Assembly: GCA_963805715.1 (NCBI GenBank)
Contig: CAWDVK010000020.1
Coordinates: 973,459 to 1,037,458 of the forward strand
Direction of reading: 5' to 3'
Length of the DNA: 64,000 nucleotides
Source: CAWDVK01 sp963805715
Lineage (GTDB): Bacteria; Actinomycetota; Actinomycetes; Streptosporangiales; Streptosporangiaceae
Positions 55,033 through 63,830 of the stretch are shown one piece after another. The first letter of the stretch is position 1. Every line of letters begins with the position of its first letter. Both the position numbers and the translations under genes were made by a program. Under the pieces are notes generated by a model. That model had not been told where the DNA came from, searched no databases, and was given only the letters and a program-made list of their open reading frames with translations.

Positions 55033-55635
55033 ATGGAGTACCTCGTCACGATGACAACTCATGTTCCAGACGGGACGCCGGAGCAGGCGGTCGACAACGT
55101 CCGCGCCCGCGAGGCCGCGCACTCGCGTGACCTGGCCACGGAGGGTCAGCTGCTGCGGTTGTGGCGCCCGCCGCTGCAGCCGGGCGAATGGCGCACTCTC
55201 GGCCTGTTTGCCGTCGGCGACGCCGGCCAGCTCCAGCAGACCCTGGCTTCGATGCCGCTGAAGATCTGGCGAACCGACCAGGTGACGCCGCTCGCGCCGC
55301 ACCCCAACGACCCGGGCCCAGGCACCCGGCCAGGCCAGGCAGGCGCCGAGTTCCTGGCCACCTTCGTGGTCACGATCCCCGATGGCACGCCCCGCCAGGC
55401 CGTCGAAGACGCCGAGGCGGGCGAGGCCGCACGCGCACGCGAGCTGGCTGGCCAGGGACACCTCGAGAGGCTGTGGATACTGCCCGGTCAGGGACGCGCT
55501 CTGGGCGTGTACCGGGCCAGGGACCGCGCGGAGATGGAAGCCATCGTGAAGTCGCTGCCGCTCGACCCGTGGATGACGACGGAGCTCACGCCGCTCACGC
55601 CGCACCCGAGCGATCCCGCGACCACAAGCACATGA
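55033..55635 (+). CDS. Tandem muconolactone delta-isomerase-domain protein
   Basis: A 200-residue protein made of two similar halves: MEYLVTMTTHVPDGTPEQAV with LRLWRPPLQPGEWRTLGLFA, then FLATFVVTIPDGTPRQAVED with LERLWILPGQGRALGVYRAR. Each half is a muconolactone isomerase (CatC)-like ferredoxin fold of about 90 residues ending in LTPHPSDP-like. CatC is normally a single-domain homodecamer in the beta-ketoadipate pathway, so this is a fused duplicate, and activity on muconolactone is not certain. Other catechol-pathway genes are absent. It is followed 27 bases later by an SDR gene. Confidence 0.85.
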   Translation: MEYLVTMTTHVPDGTPEQAVDNVRAREAAHSRDLATEGQLLRLWRPPLQPGEWRTLGLFAVGDAGQLQQTLASMPLKIWRTDQVTPLAPHPNDPGPGTRPGQAGAEFLATFVVTIPDGTPRQAVEDAEAGEAARARELAGQGHLERLWILPGQGRALGVYRARDRAEMEAIVKSLPLDPWMTTELTPLTPHPSDPATTST

Positions 55636-55662
55636 GCACGAACACATGAGCACGCAGAAGCG

Positions 55663-56275
55663 GTGAGCGAAACGGGGCAGAAGGTGGCAATCGTCACGGG
55701 CGGCTCGCAGGGAATCGGCGCCGGCCTCGTTGACGGGTACCGGCAGCGACGCTGGGCGGTCGTGGCGAATTCTCTCAACATCAAGCCGTCGAAGGACCCG
55801 GACATCCTCACAGTCCAGGGCGACATCTCCGAGCAGGCCACCGCCGACCAGATCATCAGCCAGGCAATTGATCGCTTCGGGCGCGTCTGACACCCTGGCC
55901 AGCAACGCAGGCGTCTTCGTCTCCAAGCCATTCACCGACTACACCGCCGAGGACTACGCGCTGGTCACCCGCGTCAACCTCGCCGGATTCTTCTGGCTAA
56001 CCCAGCGCGCCATCGGCCAGATGCTGAAGCAGCACAGCGGCCATGTCGTCAACATCAGCGCCAGCATCGCGGACCACGCGGACTCCGTGGAGCCAACCGC
56101 GCTGGCCGCGCTGACGAAGGACGGCCTGGCCGCGGTCACCAGGTCGCTGGCCGTCGAGTACGCCTCCCGCGGCATCCGCGTCAACGCCGTCGCGCCAGGC
56201 ATCATCCAGACCCCGCTGCACCCGGCCGAGTCCTGCACGCCCGAGGCACTCGCGGGGAAACTGCCCCCGCTCGGG
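55663..56275 (+). pseudogene. SDR oxidoreductase, frameshifted and C-terminally replaced by a transposase
   Basis: The N-terminus (VAIVTGGSQGIGAGLVDGYR) is a classic SDR with the glycine motif. A base inserted near 55886 (CGCGTC-T-GAC) stops the frame after DRFGRV. The next frame continues VSKPFTDYTAEDYALVTRVN, FFWLTQRAIGQMLKQHSGHV, then a catalytic-region GIRVNAVAPGIIQTPLHPAE. The SYK motif is not evident: EPTALAALTKDG occupies the place of the Tyr-x3-Lys (YxxxK). Normal C-terminal sequence (MGEISDVVDAVLYLE-like) is replaced by transposase from about 56275. It is inactive as an SDR. Confidence 0.8.
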
Positions 56276-56563
56276 AAAGTGATCAATAAGCGGAAGGTCG
56301 GCAAGCACATCATCACCGAGGTCACCAGCACCACCTTCACCTGGCGCCGCGACCAGCACAAGATCGCCGCCGAGGCCGCCCTCGACGGGATCTACGTCAT
56401 CCGCACCAGCGTCACCGCGGACATCCTCGGCACCGCCGCTACGGTCGCCGCCTACAAAGACCTCAAGTACGCCGGGCGGGACTTCCGCATCACCAAGGCC
56501 CACGATCTGGACCTGCGCCCCATCTACCACTACCTCGCCGCCATCCCGCTTACCCTCAAGTAG
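56276..56563 (+). mobile_element. IS1634-family transposase fragment
   Basis: In frame with the preceding SDR fragment, the sequence reads NKRKVGKHIITEVTSTTFTW, RRDQHKIAAEAALDGIYVIR, LGTAATVAAYKDLKYAGRDF and RITKAHDLDLRPIYHYL. This matches the C-terminal half of IS1634-type DDE transposases. The remaining N-terminal half is missing. The last residues (AAIPLTLK) are a frameshifted end. Insertion and deletion of an IS1634 element must have destroyed the SDR gene. Confidence 0.85.
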
Positions 56564-56651
56564 CCACTCAACAAGCGCCGCCAGCCCCCGCCGCGCGGCA
56601 TTACTCCCGATCAGCACGGCATGACCAATTTCAAGATCACGTAAGTTCGGG

Positions 56652-57554
56652 TTAGCGAACCCGGGCCCGCAGGAACTTCCCGATTTGCTCGGTGGCCTCG
56701 GCTGCCTCGGGGGTGCCGAGCATGATCTGGTAGACGTGGGGCAGGCCCTCGCCGATCTCCGGGGTGACGTCGACCCCGGCTTCGGCTGCTGCTGTGGCCA
56801 GGCGTTCGGAATCGCTGAGCAGCAGGTCGGCCGTGCCTACCTGGACAAGCAGCGGCGGGAGCCCGGACAGTGAGGCGAACAGCGGCGACGCCAGGGGCGT
56901 CTTAGGGTCAGCCCCGGCCAGGTAGTCGGAGGCGAACTGGCGGAGCATGGCGGGGGTGGAGATCGGATCCTGATCGGCGCGCTCGGTCATCGAGGCCCCC
57001 GAGCTGGTCAGGTCCACCGTCGGGGACATCAGTGCGGCAGCCGCAGGCAATGCCTCCCCGGCGGCACGCGTGGCCACGAGCAGGGCGACGGTGAGCCCTC
57101 CGCCGGCCGAGTCGCCGGCCACCGCTATTGATCTTGCGCTCAGGTCCTGGTCGGTGCGGAGCCAGCGCCATGCGGCCAGGACGTCGTCGATGGCGGCGGG
57201 GAAGGGATGCTCGGGGGCCAGGCGATATTCAGGGAACAGCACCCGCATCCCGCTGGCCCGTCCCAGCCGGGCGGCCAGCTCGCCGTCGCTGCGAAGCGAC
57301 CCGAGCTCGTAACCTCCGCCGTGCAGGAACAGGAGCACCCGGCCGGCGTCCGCTCCAGGCGCGGCAAGCCAGTGGGCTGGCACCCCGCCAGCGGTCACCT
57401 CCCTCACCAGCACGTCATCAGGCACCGGATGAAGGCGGCCCCCGGGGGCGAAGGCGGCGCGGCGCTCTTCCAGCGTCGGCGGGGCCTGGCTGACACTGGC
57501 CTTCCGCCGATCCCTCAAGGCGTCGATCCAGTCCTGCATTGCCTGGCTCGGCAC
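56652..57554 (-). CDS. Alpha/beta hydrolase fold-3 (HSL-type esterase)
   Basis: This 300-residue esterase has the HSL motifs LHGGGYELG (oxyanion hole, residues 78-82), catalytic Ser149 in GDSAGG, the acid near VGTADLLLSDS and the histidine in EGLPHVYQ. It should hydrolyse short-chain esters or lactones. Start GTG 57554 has a perfect AAAGGAGAT seven bases upstream; the twelve residues before it in the frame are not conserved. It lies downstream of the SDR pseudogene, VOC and flavin oxidoreductase on the same strand, likely the last gene of that operon. Confidence 0.9.
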   Translation of the reverse strand: MPSQAMQDWIDALRDRRKASVSQAPPTLEERRAAFAPGGRLHPVPDDVLVREVTAGGVPAHWLAAPGADAGRVLLFLHGGGYELGSLRSDGELAARLGRASGMRVLFPEYRLAPEHPFPAAIDDVLAAWRWLRTDQDLSARSIAVAGDSAGGGLTVALLVATRAAGEALPAAAALMSPTVDLTSSGASMTERADQDPISTPAMLRQFASDYLAGADPKTPLASPLFASLSGLPPLLVQVGTADLLLSDSERLATAAAEAGVDVTPEIGEGLPHVYQIMLGTPEAAEATEQIGKFLRARVR

Positions 57555-57659
57555 GTCAGCATCTCCTTTGGCACGGGCTGCCCACCACATTGGTAGAGGT
57601 TGCTCAGCTAGCGAGAGTCCGGGAAGAGGCCTCGCTGACGCGTAAGTCAGGCCGCGTCT

Positions 57660-58404
57660 TCACGAGGAGATCAGTTGCTGGCCGCCGTCGATGTCCTAGA
57701 TTCCGCCGGTCAGGGCGGTGTTGGCCATGATGTGCACGGCCAGCGCGGCAACGTCGGCCGGGCCGACCGCCCGTCCGATCGGCAGCGTCGCGCGGAGCTG
57801 GTCGCGGCGAGCTTCGAGGTCTTTGCCGAGCAGCGACCCGGAGAGTGGCGTGTCGACGAATCCGGCCGTGATCAGGTTGACCCTGACCGGCGCGACTTCG
57901 ACCGCGAGGTTGGCGATCAGGGCGGGCAGCGCGGCAGCAAGCGACAGGCCTGGTCCGCGTTCCCCGCTGGTGCCGGCCATGAACAGCAGCGTGCTACCGG
58001 CCCGTACTTTGCCGACGGCCTGCTGCGCGACGGTGACAGCCAGCCATAGGTGTGAGTCGAAGCCGTGGTGTGCCCGCTCGCGGTCAAGGTCGGCGCGAGC
58101 GCGTAGTACGGGCCGGGGCCGGTGACCAGCACGTGGTCGATGGGTGTAGGCAGCTGCTGGAAGAAGGTCTCCAGCCGGCCGGAGTCGGTGGCGTCGAAAG
58201 CCGCGGTGCGCTCCGCGCCGACTTCCGCGGCCGCTTTTTGAGCCGGTCGGGATTCCGGCCGGTGAGGATCACGTCGGCGCCCTCAGCCCGGGCGTGCCGG
58301 GCGGTCTCCAGGCCGATGCCCGCGCTACCGCCGATCACGACGACCGTTTGCCCGGCCAGCTCTGGTTCTCGCTGGGCGGAAACAGGAGTGGCCGTGCTGG
58401 TCAT
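57660..58404 (-). pseudogene. SDR oxidoreductase with two frameshifts and a nonsense codon
   Basis: ATG 58404 (GGAGGAAC upstream) starts MTSTATPVSAQREPELAGQT then VVVIGGSAGIGLETARHARA. Missing bases near 58238 (A run) and near 58108 shift the frame to AAAEVGAERTAAFDATDSGR, PIDHVLVTGPGPYYA and LDRERAHHGFDSHLW. It continues GSTLLFMAGTSGERGPGLSL to TGG-I with a TAG, then DIDGGQQLIS and TGA 57660. The YxxxK catalytic pair is replaced (LSLAAALPAL is in that place), as in some atypical SDRs. It sits 17 bases after the flavin oxidoreductase and belongs to the same transcript. Confidence 0.8.
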
Positions 58405-58421
58405 GGTTCCTCCGCCGGTGT

Positions 58422-59801
58422 TCATCGGGACAAGCTCGCTGTCTGCGCGGCCATCGGCCGGGCCGGCGGCGGCATGCCCGCGATCTGCATGCGGAGCGCC
58501 GTCAGTGCCGCGTCGTAGATGCCCGAGAAGCTGGGGAAGGGCTGGATCGTGTCGCTCAGCACCTCGATCGGAACGTGCGCGCGGATGGCAAGCGTCGCCT
58601 GCTGCAGCCACTCGCCCGCTTCAGGCCCGACGGCATAAGCGCCGACGAGTCGCTGGCCGTCGCTGAGCAGCGTCAGGAAGCCGGTGGATTTGGCGTAGGC
58701 GTGCGTATAGGTGGCGGTCTTCGGCTCTTCTGAGAGCGGCGCAGTGGCCGTGTACTTCGCTTCGACCGCGCCCACCGCTGCAGCCTGCGGATCGGTGTAG
58801 GTGACACGGGGAACGGCCTCGTAGTTCGTCGGGCGCGCATCGCCGGCGATGTTCGCCGCGACAACATCGCCCTCATACTCGCCGACATGAGTGAGCGGCC
58901 AGATGCCGTTGACGTCGCCGATGGCCCAGAGGCGCTCGCCCGCGCGCAGGTGCTCGTCAACCGGGATGCCGTCGAGGCCGGCCGTTACGCCGACCGTCTC
59001 CAGGCCGATCCCCTCAACGCGCGGGCGCCGGCCGGTTGCCACGAGCAGCCGGTCGCCGCGCAGCTCGGTACCGCCATCGAGAGCCAGGACATACTCGTCA
59101 CCTTCCCGCCGGGCTGCGGTGGCGTGCATACCGAGTATCAGCTCGATCCCGTCCCGGCGCAGGGCCTCGCCGAGCGCTTGGCCCAGCTTCGCGGGCTCGC
59201 GGGGCAGCACCCGCTCGGCGCCCTCGATGATCACCGCCTGGCCGCCGAGGCGCCGCCCGACCTGTGCGATCTCGACGCCTGCGGGCCCGCCACCCAAGAC
59301 GAGCAGGCGGCGCGGTACGGCCTTCATGCTCGTCGCCTCGCGGGTACCCCAGACCCCCTCGAGGTCACGCAGTCCCGGGATCGGGGGCACGAACGGATCC
59401 GCGCCGGTCGCCACGACGACGTGGGCCGCGGTGTGGCGGAGGCCGTCGACATCGACCACGCCGGTGCCGGCCAGCCGGCCCGTGCCTCGCAGCAGGTCGA
59501 TGCCACGGCTCTCCAGCCAGCGCTGCTGGCCGACGTCGGAATAGTTCGACACCATGAAGTCCCGCCAGGCCAGCGCGGCCTGGACGTCGGCCTGCGCGCT
59601 AGCGGCGGCCTCGCGTGCGCCGTGCACCGCCTCGCCCGGGCGCAGCAGCGACTTCGACGGAATACACGCCCAGTAGGTGCACTCGCCGCCGACCAGCTCT
59701 CGCTCAACCACGGCGACGCGCAGCCCGCGCGCAGCTAGCGCCGCGGCACAGTGCTCACCGGGCGCCCCGCCGCCCAGAATGATCACGTCGTAGTCGCTCA
59801 T
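58422..59801 (-). CDS. Class-I disulfide-oxidoreductase-like flavoprotein (MerA/Lpd-like)
   Basis: A 459-residue FAD/NAD(P)-binding protein. Its N-terminal motif is IILGGGAPGEH, with the redox-active pair C41-x4-C46 in GGECTYWACIPSK. The NAD-binding motif is LVLGGGPAGVEIAQ, and RLWAIGDVNG provides the FAD ribityl-contact. The dimerisation domain follows (AVPRVTYTDPQAAAVG). At the C-terminus, where HPTxSE should supply the proton-relay His-Glu, it reads QPFPSFSGIYDAAL, so the histidine is absent. It probably is not a lipoamide dehydrogenase but a relative. Its start overlaps the VOC gene's stop by four bases (ATGA), so the two are coupled. Confidence 0.92.
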   Translation of the reverse strand: MSDYDVIILGGGAPGEHCAAALAARGLRVAVVERELVGGECTYWACIPSKSLLRPGEAVHGAREAAASAQADVQAALAWRDFMVSNYSDVGQQRWLESRGIDLLRGTGRLAGTGVVDVDGLRHTAAHVVVATGADPFVPPIPGLRDLEGVWGTREATSMKAVPRRLLVLGGGPAGVEIAQVGRRLGGQAVIIEGAERVLPREPAKLGQALGEALRRDGIELILGMHATAARREGDEYVLALDGGTELRGDRLLVATGRRPRVEGIGLETVGVTAGLDGIPVDEHLRAGERLWAIGDVNGIWPLTHVGEYEGDVVAANIAGDARPTNYEAVPRVTYTDPQAAAVGAVEAKYTATAPLSEEPKTATYTHAYAKSTGFLTLLSDGQRLVGAYAVGPEAGEWLQQATLAIRAHVPIEVLSDTIQPFPSFSGIYDAALTALRMQIAGMPPPARPMAAQTASLSR

Positions 59802-60477
59802 GTCGGCAGCTCCGCCCCGGCCCGCTCCGCCGCCATGTACGCGGCGTACCAGTCGGGCCAGTCCGGGTCTGCCGCGCCGATGCGCTTCTCGTGCTCGCCG
59901 TGGGCGACCGACGCGCGCCGCATCGCGCGCGCCAGGTCCGCCGTGGACTCAAATGCCGTCTGAGCGGCGTCGATCCGGCCGGGCAGCCGCGTCGTGACCT
60001 CCTGCAGCAGCCAGCCGTTGCCGTCCGGGTCGCGGAACGTGGCGAAGGAGTTGTAGCTGGCGTGGTCGGGCGCGGGCCCGCTGACGCGGCCGTCCGTGCC
60101 GGGGCGATGGAACCGGGCGCCTGGCGTGCCCTCGTGGAACACCTCGCTGACCTCGACACCGCGGGCGACGAGCTCGTCGCGCGCGGCCTCGATGTCGGAG
60201 ACGATCAGGTACAGGTCCTGGGCCGAACCGGGCGCGGCCGACGTCATGTTCGTGCCGAACTGGACCGAGCATTCGGAGCCCGGAGGCGTGAACTGGATTA
60301 TGCGGAAGTCTTCGCCGCCGGCGCGGTCGGCGTCGAGCCTCCACCCGAGGCTTCCGTAGAACTCCTTCGCGCGGTCGGCATCCGAGACCGGGATGACGAC
60401 CACCTCGAGCTTCACGTCGACTCTCCCGGCACTCGCCGCCCACTCGCGTCGCTGCTGCGGTCCTCGGTCGTGCTCAT
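59798..60477 (-). CDS. VOC family protein, C-terminally extended, frameshift near the start
   Basis: Conserved sequence LEVVVIPVSDADRAKEFYGS, FRIIQFTPPGSECSVQFGTN, IEAARDELVARGVEVSEVFH, FATFRDPDGNGWLLQEV is a complete VOC domain (about 140 residues). Then follows a C-terminal helix region ending AERAGAELPT. GTG 60415 gives a 206-residue product, but ATG 60477 has GGGAGG upstream and reads MSTTEDRSSDASGRRVPGES. It joins the domain as STVKLE if one C is restored near 60417. Metal- or substrate-binding function is unknown. It is coupled by ATGA to the flavin oxidoreductase. Confidence 0.8.
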
Positions 60478-60534
60478 CGCGGCCTCCCTGGGCTGAGACG
60501 GTGATGGTGATGACGTAACGCGCTTCACCACGCG

Positions 60535-60990
60535 TCATACCCAGGACACGCCTGCTGGCCCACGGTGCCCGGTGGGTGTTTCGACGTCGTCGTAGACCCG
60601 GGCCGCGGCCAGCAGCCCGTCCGGGCCGCGTTCGTAGACGCCAAGTCCCGCCTGCGGTGGCAGGTCATGGCTGCCCCAGCGGACCAGGTTGTACTCCAGC
60701 GCGCAACGCAGCCCGTCGTCGGTGACGGCGCAGTGCTCAAGGCCAATGCCGCCGCCTGCACTGAAGGAAAGGTTGCGGCTGACGAACTGCCGAACCTGCT
60801 GGTGCCCGCGAACCTCGCCGGCGCGGGGATCGTAGATCACCACCTCACCCGGCCACCCCGTCTCCAGAGCATGAGCGTCACCCATGTTCAGCGCGGCGAA
60901 GTACTGACCGACCGGATCAGCCTGACCCGCGGTTCGGGTCTGCCGGCGTACCAGCTCCACCGCACTGACGAAGTCTGGGAACGACGGCAT
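60535..60990 (-). CDS. SnoaL/NTF2-like protein
   Basis: A 151-residue protein starting MPSFPDFVSAVELVRRQTRT from ATG 60990 (GAGGTTGAG upstream), then YFAALNMGDAHALETGWPGE, VVIYDPRAGEVRGHQQVRQF and CAVTDDGLRCALEYNLVRWG. It resembles the SnoaL-like/NTF2 fold. A truncated paralogue sits at 54829-55020. The neighbours downstream (VOC, flavin oxidoreductase, SDR, esterase) suggest a small-molecule oxidation or breakdown pathway, but its reaction is unknown. Confidence 0.85.
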   Translation of the reverse strand: MPSFPDFVSAVELVRRQTRTAGQADPVGQYFAALNMGDAHALETGWPGEVVIYDPRAGEVRGHQQVRQFVSRNLSFSAGGGIGLEHCAVTDDGLRCALEYNLVRWGSHDLPPQAGLGVYERGPDGLLAAARVYDDVETPTGHRGPAGVSWV

Positions 60991-61222
60991 CTCAACCTCT
61001 TGCTGCTCTAGCGGCCGCACAGGCTCTTGGAGGCTGCCGAGTCTGCCCGCCTCGGCCACTCTGATGCCGTCATCAGGGCGCACAGGCCTCCAGCAGGTCC
61101 CTGAAATCGCCGCGCGTCTGCGCGGCCGTCACGGGTCGGCCCGCCAGGCCCGCTAGCAGGGCGTCCAGGCCCCATTACGCCATGACCGAACCTCCTCAGC
61201 GTCACGCGGTGGATCGAGGCTC

Positions 61223-61800
61223 GTGTCCGGGGGACTGGCTATCGTCGATGTGAGGGATTTCGCCGGGCGATTTCGGCATTCACCCGGACTCCTCGGCGGG
61301 CGTACTCGACGGCCAGTGAGCGGGCGACCAGTCACCCTCTGGGTCCGTGGTTTGCCCCACTTCGATCAGATGACCGTCGGGATCGCGGATGTAGCAGCGC
61401 TTCTCGTACTGGTGCTGTTTCGGCGGCGTCAGGAACTGAGCACCCCGGGCGCTCCATTCGGCATACACGGCCTCGATGTCTTTAACCCGGATATTGAGGA
61501 AGCTGCTGACCCGGTCGGGATCGCGCGGCGTCTCCAGGGTGACCGTCGGCTTGTCGTCGGTCGGGCCCCCGCCGCCATTGATGACGATCCAGCTGTTGGA
61601 TAGCGCAACATTGACCGGCTCTCCGGGAAAGGCCACTCTGCCGCCGAGTACTTCGGTGTAGAAGCGCCGGGAGCGCTCGACATCGTCCGAGACGATGAAG
61701 TGGGTCAGCACAATTCCCTCTGGCGGCGGTGGGAACTCGGCCATCCGGGCACCTCCGCTGGCTAGGTCTCACACCCCGCTTTGCGACGGGGCCCGCAGCC
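61223..61800 (-). repeat. Segmental duplication, copy 2 (with VOC gene)
   Basis: This matches 52102-52680 in the same orientation. Differences cluster around 61600-61630 (a six-base gap) and the block between it and the 61181-61208 fragment is shorter than in copy 1. Between 61078 and 61180 a minus-strand reading WGLDALLAGLAGRPVTAAQT may be a small gene remnant. Confidence 0.92.
61280..61744 (-). CDS. VOC family protein, paralogue 2
   Basis: A 154-residue glyoxalase-fold protein starting ATG 61744. It is near-identical to the product at 52157-52627, with changes in LTHFIVSDDVERSRRFYTEV, GRVAFPGEPVNVALSN and VTLETPRDPDRVSSFLNIRV. The two-residue deletion at position 45-50 gives the length difference. 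Both copies are intact, so both may be expressed. It may have been the ancestor or product of the 9-kb rearrangement. Function unknown. Confidence 0.9.
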   Translation of the reverse strand: MAEFPPPPEGIVLTHFIVSDDVERSRRFYTEVLGGRVAFPGEPVNVALSNSWIVINGGGGPTDDKPTVTLETPRDPDRVSSFLNIRVKDIEAVYAEWSARGAQFLTPPKQHQYEKRCYIRDPDGHLIEVGQTTDPEGDWSPAHWPSSTPAEESG

Positions 61801-62877
61801 CACGTTACTACGAGTTAAGCGTTCGATCTCCTTCCACGTCCGCGTGCGGATCCGGACCGCAGGCGGCGGCAGAGGCGGTGCTGTCTCCGCGATGTCGAAA
61901 GCTAAGCGCGATTCAGCTGCGATGACGCACGTATGCGAGGGGACTCTGAAACGTTGCCGTCCGATTCACATGCCCGGTGCATGTGCAGGTAGGAGACCGT
62001 CCCGGCGATCAGTTACGGCAGCTGTAGTTCGTGATCACGGTGTCGCGTCGGCGTAGGCGTTCCAGCGCTGGTGGGCTTGGCGAACTCGGCGCTGGTGGTG
62101 GCGTCGCCAGATGGACCAGCGCTGACGGTGGGCCGAGTCGCGGCGGGGCTGCGGGATCACTGCTCCTCGCAGCAGTCTGATGGACTACCTTGCCGAACGC
62201 ACCCAGATCACTCGTTCGTGCGCGACCGGATCGAGCATCGGCGGGATCGGTTCCGCCGCGCAGATCGGCGGGTCGGCGCGCGGTTATCACGCTAACTCTC
62301 CTGCTGTTATCCCGGCCGGGTAAGCCCATTTAAAGTGTCACTGCGCAGGCCGACGCGCTGTATGTTTATGCGTTGCCGACCGCACCGAAGACTTCCGCTT
62401 CTGCCGCCGGTCGCGCGGGCATGCCGACTCGGGGCGGCTAAGGATTGCGCCTCTGACCGGACAGCCGCACACTGATCATCCAGTTCTGTACGTCTCGTGC
62501 CGCGCCAACGATCCCATTCTGTGTCGGCAGATCAGCGCGCGTGGGACAAGCACGAGGACGGACTTATCCATGATGCAGGTTCTCATCTTTCTTGTCGCCC
62601 GGCTCTGCGCTGACCTGGTACTACGCAGTCCGTGTCATTGATCTTTGGTCGGCGTGCTCTCATTGATCTGTCATTTTCCTCCGCGTGGTCGGCCAGGTCT
62701 GCGCGAGTGGCGCTCGGACGCCAGCGACAGTCGTCACGGAAACGCCAGGCGAACCGCTGATCGCCCGCGTATACCAACGGCACATGAGCGGCGTCTAGTA
62801 GGTACATAGCGCCCCCGCCCGGCGCGGCAACGCCGGACGAGGGTTAGATCCCCGGCCTGCATCCGGGATGGAGGACC
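61801..62877. other. No gene recognised (1.1 kb)
   Basis: There are no supported frames. GC content is lower at 62330-62700. TCATTGATCT occurs at 62635-62644 and 62660-62669, a direct repeat 25 bases apart that could bind a regulator of the gene starting at 62878. One inverted copy of CCGCCGATCTG lies at 62261-62271. Confidence 0.4.
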
Positions 62878-63405
62878 ATGCACGAACCTACGACAATCGC
62901 GCCGCAGGCGCCCGGAACCGGCAGCCAATCCGGCCGCCAATTCGGCCCTGGGGCTGGCCTGCCGGCCGGGCGCATGGGCGGGAACCTGATCGCGCCGGGC
63001 ATGATCATCGATCCGGCCTCTGACTGGCCACTGTCAGCCCAGCTCGCGCAGCTGCTGCGGGGATTGATCCGCTCCGGCCAGCTGACGGCGGGCGACCGGG
63101 TTCCCAGCGAGCACGAGCTCGCTGACCAGCACAGCGTGTCCCGCGATACGGCACAGCGCGCGCTGGCCCTGCTGGCCTGCGAGGGACTGATCACGCGCCG
63201 CCGCGGAGTCGGGTCCATCGTCGCGGTCGCGGATCGCCTCACCGAGGTGCGCGCGGCGCCGGGCGCGCGGATCTCGGCCCGGCTTGCCACGGCCGCCGAG
63301 CGGGTCGCCGCCCGTGCCGGATCGTGGGTGCCGGTGCTGGCCATCGCCGAGCCCGGCCGGCCCGAGCGGCTGTACCCGGCGGACCGCGTGGTGATCGCCC
63401 CATGA
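62878..63405 (+). CDS. GntR family transcriptional regulator
   Basis: A 175-residue regulator with a disordered 45-residue N-terminus and a full GntR winged helix: WPLSAQLAQLLRGLIRSGQL, GDRVPSEHELADQHSVSRDT, AQRALALLACEGLITRRRGV and GSIVAVADRLTEVRA. A short C-terminal region (AERVAARAGSWVPVLAIAEP) is shorter than UTRA or FCD domains, so its effector is unclear. The start is ATG 62878. The adjoining genes give no hint of its target. Direct repeats at 62635 and 62660 are possible sites. Confidence 0.85.
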   Translation: MHEPTTIAPQAPGTGSQSGRQFGPGAGLPAGRMGGNLIAPGMIIDPASDWPLSAQLAQLLRGLIRSGQLTAGDRVPSEHELADQHSVSRDTAQRALALLACEGLITRRRGVGSIVAVADRLTEVRAAPGARISARLATAAERVAARAGSWVPVLAIAEPGRPERLYPADRVVIAP

Positions 63406-63830
63406 ACCGAGCCCCGGGACCAGCGCGCATGGTCCGGCTGCTCCGTAGCTTCGGGTGAGCACGGCAGGTGGCAAGCCTGGCCTGGACCGTCTGGCTGGGG
63501 CGCTATGACGGAGCGTCATCACATGGCGTCGGGTTCGTGGATCGGGCTCGGCAACGACAAGGGAATTAGCGCAGGCCCGTGAGCTACAGAGGAGAGATTC
63601 GAGATGATCGGGTGGCCAGCTGAGCACATGCTTAGCCCATAGCCGGGACGAGCGGAGCCCTTCCCAGGGGCGAACGACCTCATCGCAGGAATGACCGAGC
63701 ATCCGGAACCTCCCCCCGCTGGGCGACGAAGGCGACGACGCTGGCGATGATGACGCGGGCAAGGACTTTGTGGATCTCGGCGTGGAACGCCGTTTCACGG
63801 AGGCAGCGGCGATGGCCGATGCCAGGGCGC
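63406..63830. other. No gene recognised
   Basis: Short frames only. The minus-strand sequence near 63700-63870 (ETAFHAEIHKVLARVIIASV) is protein-like in one frame but has no family match and no clear start. Confidence 0.3.
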
